Source: Achromobacter sp. MFA1 R4
Lineage (GTDB): Bacteria > Pseudomonadota > Gammaproteobacteria > Burkholderiales > Burkholderiaceae_B
NCBI RefSeq assembly: GCF_900156745.1
Contig: NZ_LT707065.1
Span: 4,898,001-4,962,000 of the forward strand
DNA length: 64,000 nt
Reading direction: 5' to 3'
The translations under genes were made by a program, and so were the position numbers. The notes under the pieces are model-generated. The model saw only the letters and a program-made list of their open reading frames with translations. It did no database searches and had not been told where the DNA came from. This document shows positions 19,394-28,707 of this stretch, piece by piece (position 1 is the first letter of the stretch; each line of letters begins with the position of its first letter).

Positions 19394-19477
19394 ACCCGTT
19401 GCCGTCGCCATGACGGCCGGGCCGGGCGGCCGGGTAGTGCGGGGGGCAGAGGCGCGGCTGCGCGCCTCGTGCGCGGG

Positions 19478-20458
19478 TCAATCCAGCGTAATACCCGCGC
19501 GCGCCGCGACCTCGGTGAAGGTACCGACTTCCTTGGCGATCTGGTCGCGGAACGCCTTGCCGGGCAGGAACACCGGGTCCAGCGACAGGTCCGACACGGT
19601 CTTGCGCACCTGCTCGTCCTGCATGATTTCGGCGACGGCGCGGTTCAGCGTATCCACCACCGGGGCCGGCGTCTGCGCGGGCGCGACCAATCCATACCAG
19701 CCAACGAACGACGCGTCCGCCATGCCGGCCTCGGCAAACGTCGGCACGTCGGGCAATTGCGGCACGCGGCGATCGCCGGAGACTGCCAGCGCGCGGAGCT
19801 TGCCGGCGCGCGCCTGCGGGGCGGCCGAGGACACCGTGTCCACGCCCAGCGCGACCTCGCCGCCGATCAATGCGGTGACGAGTTGCGCGCTGCCCTTGTA
19901 CGGCACCGGCATCATCTTGGCGCCCGCGGCCTGCGCGAACATTTCGCCGGCCAGGTGGGGGGCCGAGCCGGGGCCGAAGGTGCCGTACATCAGCCCGCCT
20001 TTGGCGCTTTGCTCGCGGGCGAGCGCCGCGGCCTCCTGCAGGGTGGTCGCGGGCACCGCGTTCTGCGCCAGCAGAACGATGGGCGCCATGGCGACAATGC
20101 CGATGTGTTCAAAGCTGCGCACGGGATCGTAGGGCAGCGACGGCTTGAGCGCCGGCAGCACGGTGTAGGTGGTGCTGCCGGAGAGCATCAGCGTGTAGCC
20201 GTCGGGCTTGGCGCGCGCCACCGCGTCGGCGCCGATGACCGTGGACGCGCCAGGGCGGTTTTCCACGATGACGGGCTGGCCCAGCTTGCCCGACAGGCGG
20301 GTGGCGAGCAGGCGCGCCACGGCGTCGGTGGCGCCGCCCGGCGTGAAGGGCACGACGATCTTGATGGACTGGTCCGGGTACGCGGCATGGGCGTCGCCGG
20401 GATGGGCGGCGGCGGCAAGCGTGAACGCCAACAGGGCGGTGCAGAATCTAGCGGTCAT
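19478..20458 (-). CDS. Bug-family (TctC) periplasmic solute-binding protein
   Basis: A 326-residue secreted receptor with a Sec signal peptide (MTARFCTALLAFTLAAAAHP, cleavage near AHA-AYP). The family start YPDQSIKIVVPFTPGGATDAVARLLA follows, with VIVENRPGASTVIGADAVA near residue 65 and MPVPYKGSAQLVTALIGGEV near residue 180. Bug proteins bind carboxylates, amino acids or nicotinate-type compounds; the ligand here is unknown. No permease is adjacent. It follows the M20 peptidase gene by 17 bases, so it may take up the product or substrate of that enzyme. Confidence 0.92.
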   Translation of the reverse strand: MTARFCTALLAFTLAAAAHPGDAHAAYPDQSIKIVVPFTPGGATDAVARLLATRLSGKLGQPVIVENRPGASTVIGADAVARAKPDGYTLMLSGSTTYTVLPALKPSLPYDPVRSFEHIGIVAMAPIVLLAQNAVPATTLQEAAALAREQSAKGGLMYGTFGPGSAPHLAGEMFAQAAGAKMMPVPYKGSAQLVTALIGGEVALGVDTVSSAAPQARAGKLRALAVSGDRRVPQLPDVPTFAEAGMADASFVGWYGLVAPAQTPAPVVDTLNRAVAEIMQDEQVRKTVSDLSLDPVFLPGKAFRDQIAKEVGTFTEVAARAGITLD

Positions 20459-20475
20459 GGGGGGCTCGGTCAGGG

Positions 20476-21909
20476 TCAGGTGTTGGCGGAAGAGGTGGTG
20501 GCGGCAAGCTCGCGTACCGAATCGCGTACTGAGCTGCCCTGGTCGCCCAGGTCCCAGAAGAGGCCCGCCATGATGGCCAGGCCCTCGCGGGCGACGCTGC
20601 CCAGCAGATGCTCGTTGGGCGCATGCTGCGCGCACGCGGGATAGGAGTGGGGCACCCACAGGGTGGGCAGGCCGAGCTGGTCGGCGAAGATGTCGTTGGG
20701 CAGCGAGCCGCCCAGGTTGGGCAGCAACGCCGGCCGCTTGCCGGTGGTGCGCTGCAGCGAAGCCGCGGCCCAGCGCACCCACGGGCTGTCGGGCGACAGG
20801 CGGGTCGCGCCCGCCTGCATGCCGACGCGGATCTCGACGTCGTCGAAACCTCCCTGGCGCAGGTGCTCGGCGACGTGGGTGCGCAGCGCGCGCCAGTCGG
20901 TGCCCACGACAAAGCGCAACTGGCACCAGGCCACGGCTTCCGGCGGGATGGCGTTCACGGGCTTGGCCGGGTCGCCGGCGCCGAAGGTCAGCACGTCCAG
21001 GCTGTTCCAGCCGAACACCTTTTCGGGCGCGGACAGGCCGGGTTCGCCCCACCACGCGTTGATCTCGGGATCGTCTTCGCCGCCGCCCACGTCCAGGTCG
21101 GCGAGCGCGGCGGCGACCGCCTCGGGGATGGGAGGCGGGCGCAGGCCGGGCACGGCGATGCGGCCCTGGGCGTCGACCAGCGAGCCGATGGCGTGCATGA
21201 GCCGGATGGCCGGATTGGACAGCAGCCCGCCCCAGTTGCCCGAGTGGTAGCCGCGTTCGCGCGCCCGCACTTTCAGTTCGAAATTCACGGCGCCGCGCGA
21301 ACCCATGAACAGCGTCGGCCGTTCGGCATGCAGGCGCGGCCCGTCGCTGGCGATGAAGACGTCGGCGGCCAGGAGGTCGCGCCGCGCCTCGCAGAAGGCG
21401 GCCAGGCCGGGCGAACCGGCTTCCTCGCCGGTCTCGATGAGCCAGGTGGTGTTGAATCCCAACGCGCCGCCGCGCGCGGCGAGCGTCCGGGCCAGGGCCT
21501 CCAGGTTGATTGAATGCTGGCCCTTGTTGTCGGCCGTGCCGCGTCCGTACCAGCGGTCGCCGTCGACCTGCAGGCGCCAGGGGTCGCGGCCGTCTGCCCA
21601 TTTGGCGGCGTTGCCGCGCACCACGTCGCCGTGGCCGTACATCAGGACGGTCGGCAATCCGGGCGCCTCGATGCGGCGCGCCACCAGGATCGGCAGATCG
21701 ACGCCGGCCGGATTGGCGTGGACGTCACAGGCAAAGCCCAGTTCCGACAGCAGCGGGACCAGCTCGTCGTTCAGGTAGGCGTGCTGGGCGGGGGCCTGCT
21801 CGGGCACTTCGCTTTCGGTCGCGAAGGCGACGCGGCGCGCCAGGGCGGACTGCAGGGCGCCGCTGTCATAGGCTTGTACGGCTTGGAGGATGGCTTGTTC
21901 GCGGGTCAC
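20476..21909 (-). CDS. M20-family metallopeptidase / amidohydrolase
   Basis: A 477-residue cytoplasmic dinuclear zinc hydrolase. Metal ligands and catalytic residues are visible: His and Asp in YGHGDVVRGN near residues 90-99, the bridging Asp in RGTADNKGQ near residues 123-131, the catalytic Glu pair in IETGEEAGSPG near residues 158-168, and a terminal His in VPHSYPACAQHAPNEHL. GTG at 21909 is chosen because the longer form would need TTG without a ribosome site. It is in an operon with the Bug receptor and divergent from a LysR gene, which may sense the same compound. The substrate is probably a peptide or N-acylated amino acid. Confidence 0.88.
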   Translation of the reverse strand: MTREQAILQAVQAYDSGALQSALARRVAFATESEVPEQAPAQHAYLNDELVPLLSELGFACDVHANPAGVDLPILVARRIEAPGLPTVLMYGHGDVVRGNAAKWADGRDPWRLQVDGDRWYGRGTADNKGQHSINLEALARTLAARGGALGFNTTWLIETGEEAGSPGLAAFCEARRDLLAADVFIASDGPRLHAERPTLFMGSRGAVNFELKVRARERGYHSGNWGGLLSNPAIRLMHAIGSLVDAQGRIAVPGLRPPPIPEAVAAALADLDVGGGEDDPEINAWWGEPGLSAPEKVFGWNSLDVLTFGAGDPAKPVNAIPPEAVAWCQLRFVVGTDWRALRTHVAEHLRQGGFDDVEIRVGMQAGATRLSPDSPWVRWAAASLQRTTGKRPALLPNLGGSLPNDIFADQLGLPTLWVPHSYPACAQHAPNEHLLGSVAREGLAIMAGLFWDLGDQGSSVRDSVRELAATTSSANT

Positions 21910-22021
21910 GGCGGTTCTTCGTGCGGTGGGGAGGCACAAAGTTATTACGCTTCATCGCGTGCCACAATTAGATAATTCGCACTTTAGCGTTGCCATAAAG
22001 GCATCTCACACCGAGGCATCC

Positions 22022-22954
22022 GTGATTTCCCTGAGTCTCAGATATTTCCTGGAAGTGGCCCGCTGCGGCTCGATCGCGGGCGCGGCGGCAGCGCAGCATG
22101 TCGCGGCGTCGGCCGTCAGCCGCCAGATCGCCAAGCTGGAAGACAGCCTGGGCATCGTGCTCTTCGAGCGGCAGGCGCGCGGCATGACACTGAGCGAAGC
22201 CGGCCGGCAGCTCGCGGCCTATGCCCAGGCCGCCGCCCTGGAGGCCGAGCGCGTCACCACCGACATCCGGCGGCGCAGCGCCTTGGGCGACGTGACGATC
22301 CGGCTGGCCTGCACCGAGGGGTTCGCGCACCGTTTCATGCCGATGTGCATGGCCGATTTCAAGCAGCTTCGCCCCGAGGCGCGCTTTCATCTGCATGTGG
22401 AGCGTCCGGACGAGGTCACGCGCCTGATCCTGGAAGGCCTGTCGCAGATCGCGCTGCGCTACACGGTCGGGCAGGACGACCGGTTGAAGACCGAGCTGCT
22501 GACCCGCGCGCCGGTGTACGCGGTCATGTGCCGCCAGCACCCGCTCGCCAGCCGGCGCACGATCAGCCTGCGGGATCTCGCGGACGTGCCGCTGTCGCTG
22601 GGCGACCAGGGCACCACGGTGCGGCAGCTGTTTGACACGGCCTGCGCCAATGCGGGCCTGCACATCGAGCCCGCCTACGTATCCAATCATTCCGCGGCCT
22701 TCCTGCCCATGCTGCCGGGCAGCCGGATCGTCGCCCTGTCTGGCTACCTGACGCTGATGGGCGATCCGCAGGGGGCGGCGCTGGCGGCGGTGCCGTTCAG
22801 CAATCCGGAAATGCGCCAGCGCAGCATCCAGGCGGTGACGCTGCAGGGCCGCACCTTGCCGCCGCTGGCCAAGGAGTTCCTGGAATTCATGGCGCGGCGG
22901 CTGACCGCCGCGCCGCGGGCGCCGGACCAGGACGGCGGCGGGGCGAGGGGCTAA
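22022..22954 (+). CDS. LysR-family transcriptional regulator
   Basis: A 310-residue regulator from GTG 22022, preceded by GAGG. The winged helix lies at residues 1-60 (SLRYFLEVARCGSIAGAAAA, AASAVSRQIAKLEDSLGIVL) and the effector-binding domain at about 88-290. It is divergent from the M20 peptidase/Bug receptor operon across about 110 bases and is its likely regulator. Upstream in-frame codons to 21890 would place the helix-turn-helix about 44 residues in, which is unusual for the family. Confidence 0.88.
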   Translation: MISLSLRYFLEVARCGSIAGAAAAQHVAASAVSRQIAKLEDSLGIVLFERQARGMTLSEAGRQLAAYAQAAALEAERVTTDIRRRSALGDVTIRLACTEGFAHRFMPMCMADFKQLRPEARFHLHVERPDEVTRLILEGLSQIALRYTVGQDDRLKTELLTRAPVYAVMCRQHPLASRRTISLRDLADVPLSLGDQGTTVRQLFDTACANAGLHIEPAYVSNHSAAFLPMLPGSRIVALSGYLTLMGDPQGAALAAVPFSNPEMRQRSIQAVTLQGRTLPPLAKEFLEFMARRLTAAPRAPDQDGGGARG

Positions 22955-23008
22955 GCGCGGGGGCTAGGCGCGGGGGGCGGCGCACTAGGGCCGTGCGGGC
23001 TCGCGCCG

Positions 23009-23506
23009 CTACACCGACCGCACGAACAGCGCGCGCAGTTTGCTCCAGAAGTCGCCGCCCAGCACGAAAAAGCTGGCGACCAGCATGACGTCGCCCAGCA
23101 ACTGCGCCTGCCACAGCTTGGGCCGCAGGCCCGGCCAGATCTGGTCCACGTAGGGTTCCAGCATCGAGGTCACGATGGGCAGGATGAACATCACCATCCC
23201 GATGGCGTGGCGCACCGGCCCCACCTTTTGCACGGGCGCGAGCTTTTTCGCGTGGCCGCCGATGATGGCCTTGAGCTGCTGGAATCCCTCTTTGCCCATC
23301 ACGGCGATGCAGGTGATCAGCAGGACTTTGTTGGCGATGAAGATGGCTCCGGTCAGCGCCGCGATGCGTGAGCCGGGAATGTCCATGGCGGCGCCGACGG
23401 GAATCAGGAACCACAGCGCGAACGCCAGGATGAACAATCCGATTCCGCATTTGAAGCGCCAGCCCATCGCCGGCGCGGGTGGGGTGGGCATGTCTTGGGT
23501 AGTCAT
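23009..23506 (-). CDS. Small four-helix membrane protein of the efflux operon
   Basis: A 165-residue protein with four hydrophobic segments (GIGLFILAFALWFLIPVG, IAALTGAIFIANKVLLITCI, IGMVMFILPIVTSML, LLGDVMLVASFFVLGGDFW). It resembles proteins annotated as transporter suffix domain-containing. It starts at ATG 23506 in an ATGA overlap with the DUF2955 gene, behind AAAGGAG, and is the last gene of the export operon. Its role in transport is not established. Confidence 0.75.
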   Translation of the reverse strand: MTTQDMPTPPAPAMGWRFKCGIGLFILAFALWFLIPVGAAMDIPGSRIAALTGAIFIANKVLLITCIAVMGKEGFQQLKAIIGGHAKKLAPVQKVGPVRHAIGMVMFILPIVTSMLEPYVDQIWPGLRPKLWQAQLLGDVMLVASFFVLGGDFWSKLRALFVRSV

Positions 23507-24588
23507 GGCGGGCTCCTTTTGAGTCGTGTGAACGGTCGGCGGAACGAAAAACGGGACTGGCGCGGCGCGCGCGGCCGGGGTTCGAGCAACTGCAGCATCA
23601 GGCAGGCATACAGCGTGACGGCGATGAACAGCCCCATGCGCACGGCGAACGCCGTGTACACGTCCTTGCCCGCGATGCTGTCCTGCACCGACTGGCCCAG
23701 CAGGATGATCAGCGTGACCAGCGTGTTCAGCCAGAAGCTGGGCGCATGGGGCGTGGGACTCAGCCGATAGAGCTTGCGCGCGATCGCCAGGGCGAACAGC
23801 AGCATCCACAGGAAGTACATCCACAGGCTGGGAAAGGGCCGCAGCGCGGCCCAGAACGCCACGGCCAGCACGCCTGCCAGCAGCGTCGATCCCAGGATCT
23901 CGCGGGCGGCGCCGTGCGCGGCCGTGACGCAGCTCTGGCGGCCCAGGCTGACCGCTTTCAGGATGATGGGCATGTAGCCCAGCGGATCGGTCAGCGCCAG
24001 CAGGAAGGCCGGCAGCACCACCAGCGCGGCGCGCACGGCCATGCGGGTGGCTTCGGCCGCGGGCAGGACGGGGGCGGGAGGCGGCGCCGGCACACCGGGC
24101 GGCTCGGGAAACAGCGCGTGGCACACGCCCAGCACCAGCGCGGCCAGGAGCAGGCCCTTGACCAGCGCCTCGATCACCGTCACGGCAAGGCCGAAGTCGA
24201 AGGTGCCGGCCGCGGAAATCATGGTCAGGCCGATGATGAGAAAGGTGGACACCAGATTGTTGCCGCCGCGCAAGCCATGCCGGAACGCCAGGAACAGGCA
24301 CAGGCCGACGAGCAGCACGCCGCCGGCCGGGTAGTAGCGCAGCAAGGGGATCAGCAGCAGGCCGGTGCCGGTGGTGAACATCGCCACCAGCGCCAGCCCC
24401 AGGCCGGCCTTCAGGGACAGCGGCCGGTTCATCTGCGCCAGCAGGAAGACCCCGAGCACCGGCGCGACCATCGGGATCGGCATGTCCAGGCCGAAGCTGA
24501 CGGCCAGGCAGAGCGCCGTCCCGACCCCCAGGCGCATGGCGCGCTGGCCGCGGGGATCGCGGGGAAGGGGCGGGGCGTCAGTAGGCAT
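23503..24588 (-). CDS. DUF2955 (FUSC-like) membrane protein, export pump component
   Basis: A 361-residue inner-membrane protein with two blocks of about five or six membrane segments separated by a proline-rich linker (FPEPPGVPAPPPAPVLP near residues 162-178), resembling DUF2955/FUSC aromatic-acid exporter permeases. Its 5' end overlaps the HlyD gene by 11 bases and its 3' end overlaps the small membrane gene, so all are co-translated. With the periplasmic adaptor and the outer-membrane factor it would form a three-part exporter; the substrate is unknown. Confidence 0.8.
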   Translation of the reverse strand: MPTDAPPLPRDPRGQRAMRLGVGTALCLAVSFGLDMPIPMVAPVLGVFLLAQMNRPLSLKAGLGLALVAMFTTGTGLLLIPLLRYYPAGGVLLVGLCLFLAFRHGLRGGNNLVSTFLIIGLTMISAAGTFDFGLAVTVIEALVKGLLLAALVLGVCHALFPEPPGVPAPPPAPVLPAAEATRMAVRAALVVLPAFLLALTDPLGYMPIILKAVSLGRQSCVTAAHGAAREILGSTLLAGVLAVAFWAALRPFPSLWMYFLWMLLFALAIARKLYRLSPTPHAPSFWLNTLVTLIILLGQSVQDSIAGKDVYTAFAVRMGLFIAVTLYACLMLQLLEPRPRAPRQSRFSFRRPFTRLKRSPP

Positions 24589-25741
24589 AGGAAAGCCAGC
24601 TCATCAGCCGCAGGTACACGCGGCCCAGCGGGTTGAGCGGATTGCCGGGCCGGGGAAACGCCATGACTTCGGCCTGGCCGCCGACCCGGATGCCGCGCAG
24701 GGACGGGAGCTGCCCGGGATCGAGGTCGATGGCGACCGGAAAGCGCTGCGCCGGTCGCAGCCAGTCGCGGCTGTTTTGCACGGTGGGCAGGGTGCCTGGC
24801 GGCGTGGCGGCGCCCACGCTCACGCCGTAGCCCACGCTGCGCACCCGGCCTTCGAAGACGCGTCCGGGCAATGCATCCAGGATGATGGCCACGGGCGTGC
24901 CCGGTTCGACATGGCCCAGATTGTTCTCCGTCATGTCGGCGTTGATCCACACGTCGTGGATGGCGATCAGCGTCATCACCGGCTTGCCCGCGGCCGCGAA
25001 CTGGCCCGCGTCGGTGCGCAGGTCCGTGACCAGGCCCGCCGCGCGGGCGCGCACCTGCGTGTTGGCCAGATCCAGCTCGGCCTTCTCGACCGCCGCGGCG
25101 GCGCTGCGCAGCTTGGCGTTGTCTTCCTCGCTGCCGCCTTCCTGCTCGCGCGCGCGCTGGACCTCGGCGCGCGCCGCCGCGACCTGGGCCACCGCCTGCG
25201 CCAGGTTCGCGCGCGCGATCTCCAGCCGGCGCAGCGAGATCGTGCCCCGGTCTTCGCGGTACAGGCGTTCGAGGCGGGTGCTGTCCTGCCGCGCCCGCAC
25301 CTCATTGGCCTGCGCGGCGCGCAGCGAGGCCTGCGCCGAATCGATGCCCGCCGTGCTGGCGCCGATCTGGCGGCGCGTGGCGTCCAGGTCTGCCCGCGCG
25401 CGGTCCAGGGCGATCCGGTACTGCTCCGGGTCGACGTCGAACAGCACCGCGCCCGCCGCCACGTCCTGGTTGTTGCGCACGTGCACCTTGGCGACGCGGC
25501 CCGATACCTCCGAGGCCACCGGCACCACGAAAGCCTCCACGCGCGCCTGCTGCGTATAGGGCGTGTAGCGGTCGGCCAGCAAATACCAGACCAGGCTCAG
25601 GACGATCACCAGCAGCACCCAGCGGATGCCCTTCCTGGCCGGATCCGCGGGCGGCGGCGGGGCGGCGGGCGGCTCGGGCGGGGCGGGTGTGGCGGGGCGG
25701 GCCGACGAGGGCGCGGGCGCCGCGGACCTGGGACTAGTCAT
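24578..25741 (-). CDS. HlyD/EmrA-family membrane fusion protein
   Basis: A 387-residue adaptor: a proline- and alanine-rich cytoplasmic N-terminus, one membrane anchor (GIRWVLLVIVLSLVWYLLA near residues 38-56), the first half-lipoyl strand EVSGRVAKVHVRNNQDVAAG, a long coiled coil (about 110-215, with many Arg, Glu and Ala residues), the second half-lipoyl ARAAGLVTDLRTDAGQF and a beta-barrel (NADMTENNLGHVEPGTPV). It links the inner-membrane DUF2955 protein to the outer-membrane factor encoded immediately upstream, whose stop overlaps this start. Confidence 0.92.
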   Translation of the reverse strand: MTSPRSAAPAPSSARPATPAPPEPPAAPPPPADPARKGIRWVLLVIVLSLVWYLLADRYTPYTQQARVEAFVVPVASEVSGRVAKVHVRNNQDVAAGAVLFDVDPEQYRIALDRARADLDATRRQIGASTAGIDSAQASLRAAQANEVRARQDSTRLERLYREDRGTISLRRLEIARANLAQAVAQVAAARAEVQRAREQEGGSEEDNAKLRSAAAAVEKAELDLANTQVRARAAGLVTDLRTDAGQFAAAGKPVMTLIAIHDVWINADMTENNLGHVEPGTPVAIILDALPGRVFEGRVRSVGYGVSVGAATPPGTLPTVQNSRDWLRPAQRFPVAIDLDPGQLPSLRGIRVGGQAEVMAFPRPGNPLNPLGRVYLRLMSWLSYAY

Positions 25742-27294
25742 GGGATCGCCTCGGTGTTCGGGGGGCGCGCGGAAACGGGCGTTGGCCGTCCGGCGTCGGA
25801 CAGCAGGTCGCCCCAGTTGGTGCGTTGCTGCATCTGCTCTCGTGTGGCCGGATCCAGCAGCGGCTGGTCGCTGTGCCAGCCGCCGCCCAGGGCCTTGTAC
25901 AGCGCGATCAGGTCGCGCACGGCATTGCCCCGGTTCACCAGATAGGTGTCCTGCTGCGTGGCCAGGGCGCGCTGGGCATCGAGCACCCGCTGGAAGTCGG
26001 AATAGCCCTCGCGGTACAGGGCGTTGGCCAGCGTCAGCGAGCGCTTGGCCGCCAGCGCCGCGTCATACAGGATGCCGTCGCGTTCCAGGGACTTGATCAA
26101 TCCCGTGGCCGCATCGTCGGCTTCCCGCGCCGCCTGCCGCACGGCGTCCTGGTAGACGACGATGAGCTGCTGCAACCGGGCGTCCTGCACCCGCACCGTG
26201 TTGGTGATCCGGCCGTGGTCGAACACGTTCCAGGTCAGGCTGGGGCCGCCCAGCAGCGCCGAGGCGCCCGAAGTCCCGGCCAGCGACGTGGCGGTCCAGA
26301 CGATGCTGCCCAAGAGGGTCAGCGACGGGTAGAGGTCTGCCTTGGCCACGCCCACCTGCGCCGACTGCGCCGCGATCCGCAGCTCCGCGGCCCGGATGTC
26401 GGGACGCCGCAGCAGCAGGTTGGCGGGCACGTCCTGCAGGACCGCCCGGTCGATCAGCGGGATGACCGCTTCCTGCGGCGCCAGGTCCGGCAATTCCGGC
26501 ATCGGGCCGGGCGGCTTGCCCACCAGCACGGCGAGCGCGTTACGGGTGCGGGCGATCTGGCTTTCGAACTCGGGGATGGTGCCGAGCGTGCCGAGATACT
26601 GGGTGCGCGCCTGCTGCAGGTCCAGTTCGTCGGTTTCGCCGCTGTTGAAGAGGCGCTCGGTGATCTCGTAGCTGCGCTTCTGGATGGCCGCGTTGTCGCG
26701 GGCGATGCGCAGCCGGGCCTCGGTCGTGCGCAGCGCATAGTAGCTGTCGGCCACCTGCGCGTGCAGCAGCACCAGCACGTCCTCGCGGTTGGCCTCGGAC
26801 GCGAAGTACGCCGCGTCGGCGGATTCGATGGCGCGGCTGAAGCGGCCCCAGAAATCGAGTTCCCAGCCGATGTCGAACCCCGCGCTGTATTGCCAGAAAC
26901 TGCTGGGCCGGGGATTGCCCTCGGCGGACCGGGACGAGCGGCGCTGGTAGAACGCATCGGCGCCGATGACCTGGGTTTGCGGATAGGCGCCGCTGCGGGC
27001 AATGCCAAGCTGCGCGCGCGCCTCCATGATCTGCAGGCCAGCCACCTGCACGCCGGGATTGTGCGCGTCGGCCTGTGCGATCAGCGATTCGAGGATGGGG
27101 TCGTCAAAGATGCGCCACCATTCGCGGGCATCGGGCTGGGCGCCGGCTGCGGTGGCCTGTTGCAGCGCCGGGGTGTCCCATTGGTCGGACCAAGCGACCC
27201 GCTGAGGCTCGAAGTCCGGCCCCACTTGCACGCAACCGCCGAGGCAGAGCACGCCGGTCAGCAGCAGTCGATTCGAACCAGTCATCGGCCACAT
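25738..27294 (-). CDS. Outer-membrane efflux lipoprotein (NodT/OprM family)
   Basis: A 518-residue outer-membrane factor and first gene of the export operon. A lipoprotein signal ends in LCLGGC with Cys21 as the lipidated residue, followed by VGPDFEPQ, the usual start of mature OprM-like proteins. Two repeats of the TolC-like helical barrel follow. A second in-frame ATG three codons later is also possible. Part of its early sequence (plus-strand 26960-27018) is nearly repeated at 29515-29573, in the scrambled repeat beside the caspase island. Confidence 0.92.
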   Translation of the reverse strand: MWPMTGSNRLLLTGVLCLGGCVQVGPDFEPQRVAWSDQWDTPALQQATAAGAQPDAREWWRIFDDPILESLIAQADAHNPGVQVAGLQIMEARAQLGIARSGAYPQTQVIGADAFYQRRSSRSAEGNPRPSSFWQYSAGFDIGWELDFWGRFSRAIESADAAYFASEANREDVLVLLHAQVADSYYALRTTEARLRIARDNAAIQKRSYEITERLFNSGETDELDLQQARTQYLGTLGTIPEFESQIARTRNALAVLVGKPPGPMPELPDLAPQEAVIPLIDRAVLQDVPANLLLRRPDIRAAELRIAAQSAQVGVAKADLYPSLTLLGSIVWTATSLAGTSGASALLGGPSLTWNVFDHGRITNTVRVQDARLQQLIVVYQDAVRQAAREADDAATGLIKSLERDGILYDAALAAKRSLTLANALYREGYSDFQRVLDAQRALATQQDTYLVNRGNAVRDLIALYKALGGGWHSDQPLLDPATREQMQQRTNWGDLLSDAGRPTPVSARPPNTEAIP

Positions 27295-27442
27295 TGGGCA
27301 CCAGGTCTGTCAAAAGCCTAACTGCAACGACCCAGGTCGCACGGCCCGATGTTGCCGCGCGGCATGGATGCCGGATTGCCTGGCGCGGGCGCCAAGGCGG
27401 CGCCAGTGCCGGCGGGGAAGCGGCCGGTGCGCGCCGGCCACG

Positions 27443-27463
27443 CGCGGGATCCGGGGATCCGCG
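27443..27463. promoter_or_regulatory. Palindrome upstream of the efflux operon
   Basis: CGCGGGATCC and GGATCCGCG arms form a nearly perfect dyad about 150 bases upstream of the outer-membrane-factor gene, in the 298-base gap after the pyruvyl transferase gene. It could be a repressor operator; nothing else in this gap looks coding. Confidence 0.3.
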
Positions 27464-27555
27464 AGCGGCCGGGGCGAACGGGCTTGCGTCCGCATGCCAA
27501 TCGATTCTATTGAGCTTTTTCCGCCGGTGCCAGCAAAACGTTTTTTGGCCAGGCG

Positions 27556-27585
27556 GCCCGCCGGATCGGGCCATCGCCGGCGGGC
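27556..27585 (-). terminator. Hairpin just after the pyruvyl transferase gene
   Basis: GCCCGCCGG at 27556-27564 and CCGGCGGGC at 27577-27585 form a perfect 9-bp stem with a 12-base loop, seven bases after the stop of the reverse-strand pyruvyl transferase gene. No U-tract follows, so intrinsic termination is uncertain. Confidence 0.35.
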
Positions 27586-27592
27586 GTGCCGG

Positions 27593-28585
27593 TCAGCGCC
27601 GGCCGAAGAGTTTGCGCAGTCGCCAGCCAGGAGACGAGGCGTGGGGCGGCTGCAGCAACGGGGGCGCGCTGTAGCGCGTGGCCAGGACGTCGAGATCGCC
27701 CTGCGCGGGCGGGGCGTCCTGCAGGAGCTGGCGCGCCACGTTCACCATGGCGGCTTTCAGTTCCTCGACGTTCAGGGTCCGCACTTGCCAGTCGATGGAT
27801 GAGAACTCGGCGGGCGTATACACCGGAAGCAGCCGGTCGATCGCCGTAAACCGATCGTCCCGGTCGCGCCGCGCCAGCACGACCGGAATGCCCATGGCGA
27901 TGCAGGGACTGGCAACGTGCAGCAGCGGCGTCACGACGATGGACGCCTCGTTCTTGTAGATGTCCAGATAGGACTGCGCCAAATCGTCCATCTTGGCGAC
28001 CGACGCGTCGCTCAGCGGGATCTCGCTGACCGGTTCGCGCTGGTAGATGAGGCGCGCGCGTTCCAGGATGGGCTTGGGAATGTTCTCCAGCAGCTTTTGC
28101 TGCAGCACGCCGGATCCCGCGCCGAACGCGATGACCGGTTTGCCGGCTTCCACGGCTTGTTCGCGCCGGTCGAGGGTGAGCGTCGCGCAGCCCGTCACGA
28201 AGGCCGCGATGCGATGCTTGTCGAACAGGCGTTTGGTGGCGTTGTCCCGGCAGCCGATGGGCTGGTGCTTGCGAAACAGCGCCTTGTTGTCGGCGACGAC
28301 CGATTCGCTCTCGGCGTTGAAGCCGAAGAAAACGGGCTCGATCTGGGGGGACAGGGGAAAGCAACCCTCGTGAAAACAGCCGTTCATGATGAGCTTGACC
28401 GGCGCGCCATCGTAGTTGCGCAGGGAATCGCGATCGATGCCGACCATGTTGGCGTCGTCGACGCCCAGGCGTTTGAGCAAGCGTCGCACGGCGATGGACT
28501 GGATGCTGTCGCCGACATTGGCGGTGCGGCGCTTCGGGTTGGCGCCGTATCTGAATTCGAGGTAGCCGATTTTCTGCGTGGTCAT
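27593..28585 (-). CDS. Polysaccharide pyruvyl transferase family protein
   Basis: A 330-residue soluble protein with the family pattern NVGDSIQSIAVRRLLKRLG near residue 20, LIMNGCFHEGCFP near residue 60, VFFGFNAES, QPIGCRDNATKRLF near residue 105 and VTGCATLTLDRRE near residue 127. The family transfers pyruvate from phosphoenolpyruvate to surface sugars, or includes CsaB-like enzymes. ATG 28585 is used because homology begins there; an in-frame ATG at 28624 would add 13 residues. No glycan genes surround it, and its substrate is unknown. Confidence 0.8.
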   Translation of the reverse strand: MTTQKIGYLEFRYGANPKRRTANVGDSIQSIAVRRLLKRLGVDDANMVGIDRDSLRNYDGAPVKLIMNGCFHEGCFPLSPQIEPVFFGFNAESESVVADNKALFRKHQPIGCRDNATKRLFDKHRIAAFVTGCATLTLDRREQAVEAGKPVIAFGAGSGVLQQKLLENIPKPILERARLIYQREPVSEIPLSDASVAKMDDLAQSYLDIYKNEASIVVTPLLHVASPCIAMGIPVVLARRDRDDRFTAIDRLLPVYTPAEFSSIDWQVRTLNVEELKAAMVNVARQLLQDAPPAQGDLDVLATRYSAPPLLQPPHASSPGWRLRKLFGRR

Positions 28586-28707
28586 AGGTTCTGCGTGGGT
28601 GGAGTCCGGACGGTGAGCGGTCATCGGTGATTACGTCCGCCACAAATTGTAAATTATTGAGATGCGCGTCCTGGGCGGCGGTTCCGCGCCCGGCGCGCCG
28701 GCGCCCG

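Noticed and set aside
15575-19411. A 1278-codon reverse-strand open frame opposite the ferritin-like, catalase and SYLF genes
   Set aside because: It spans three unrelated real genes on the other strand and is rich in Arg, His and Gly; it is a GC-skew artefact.
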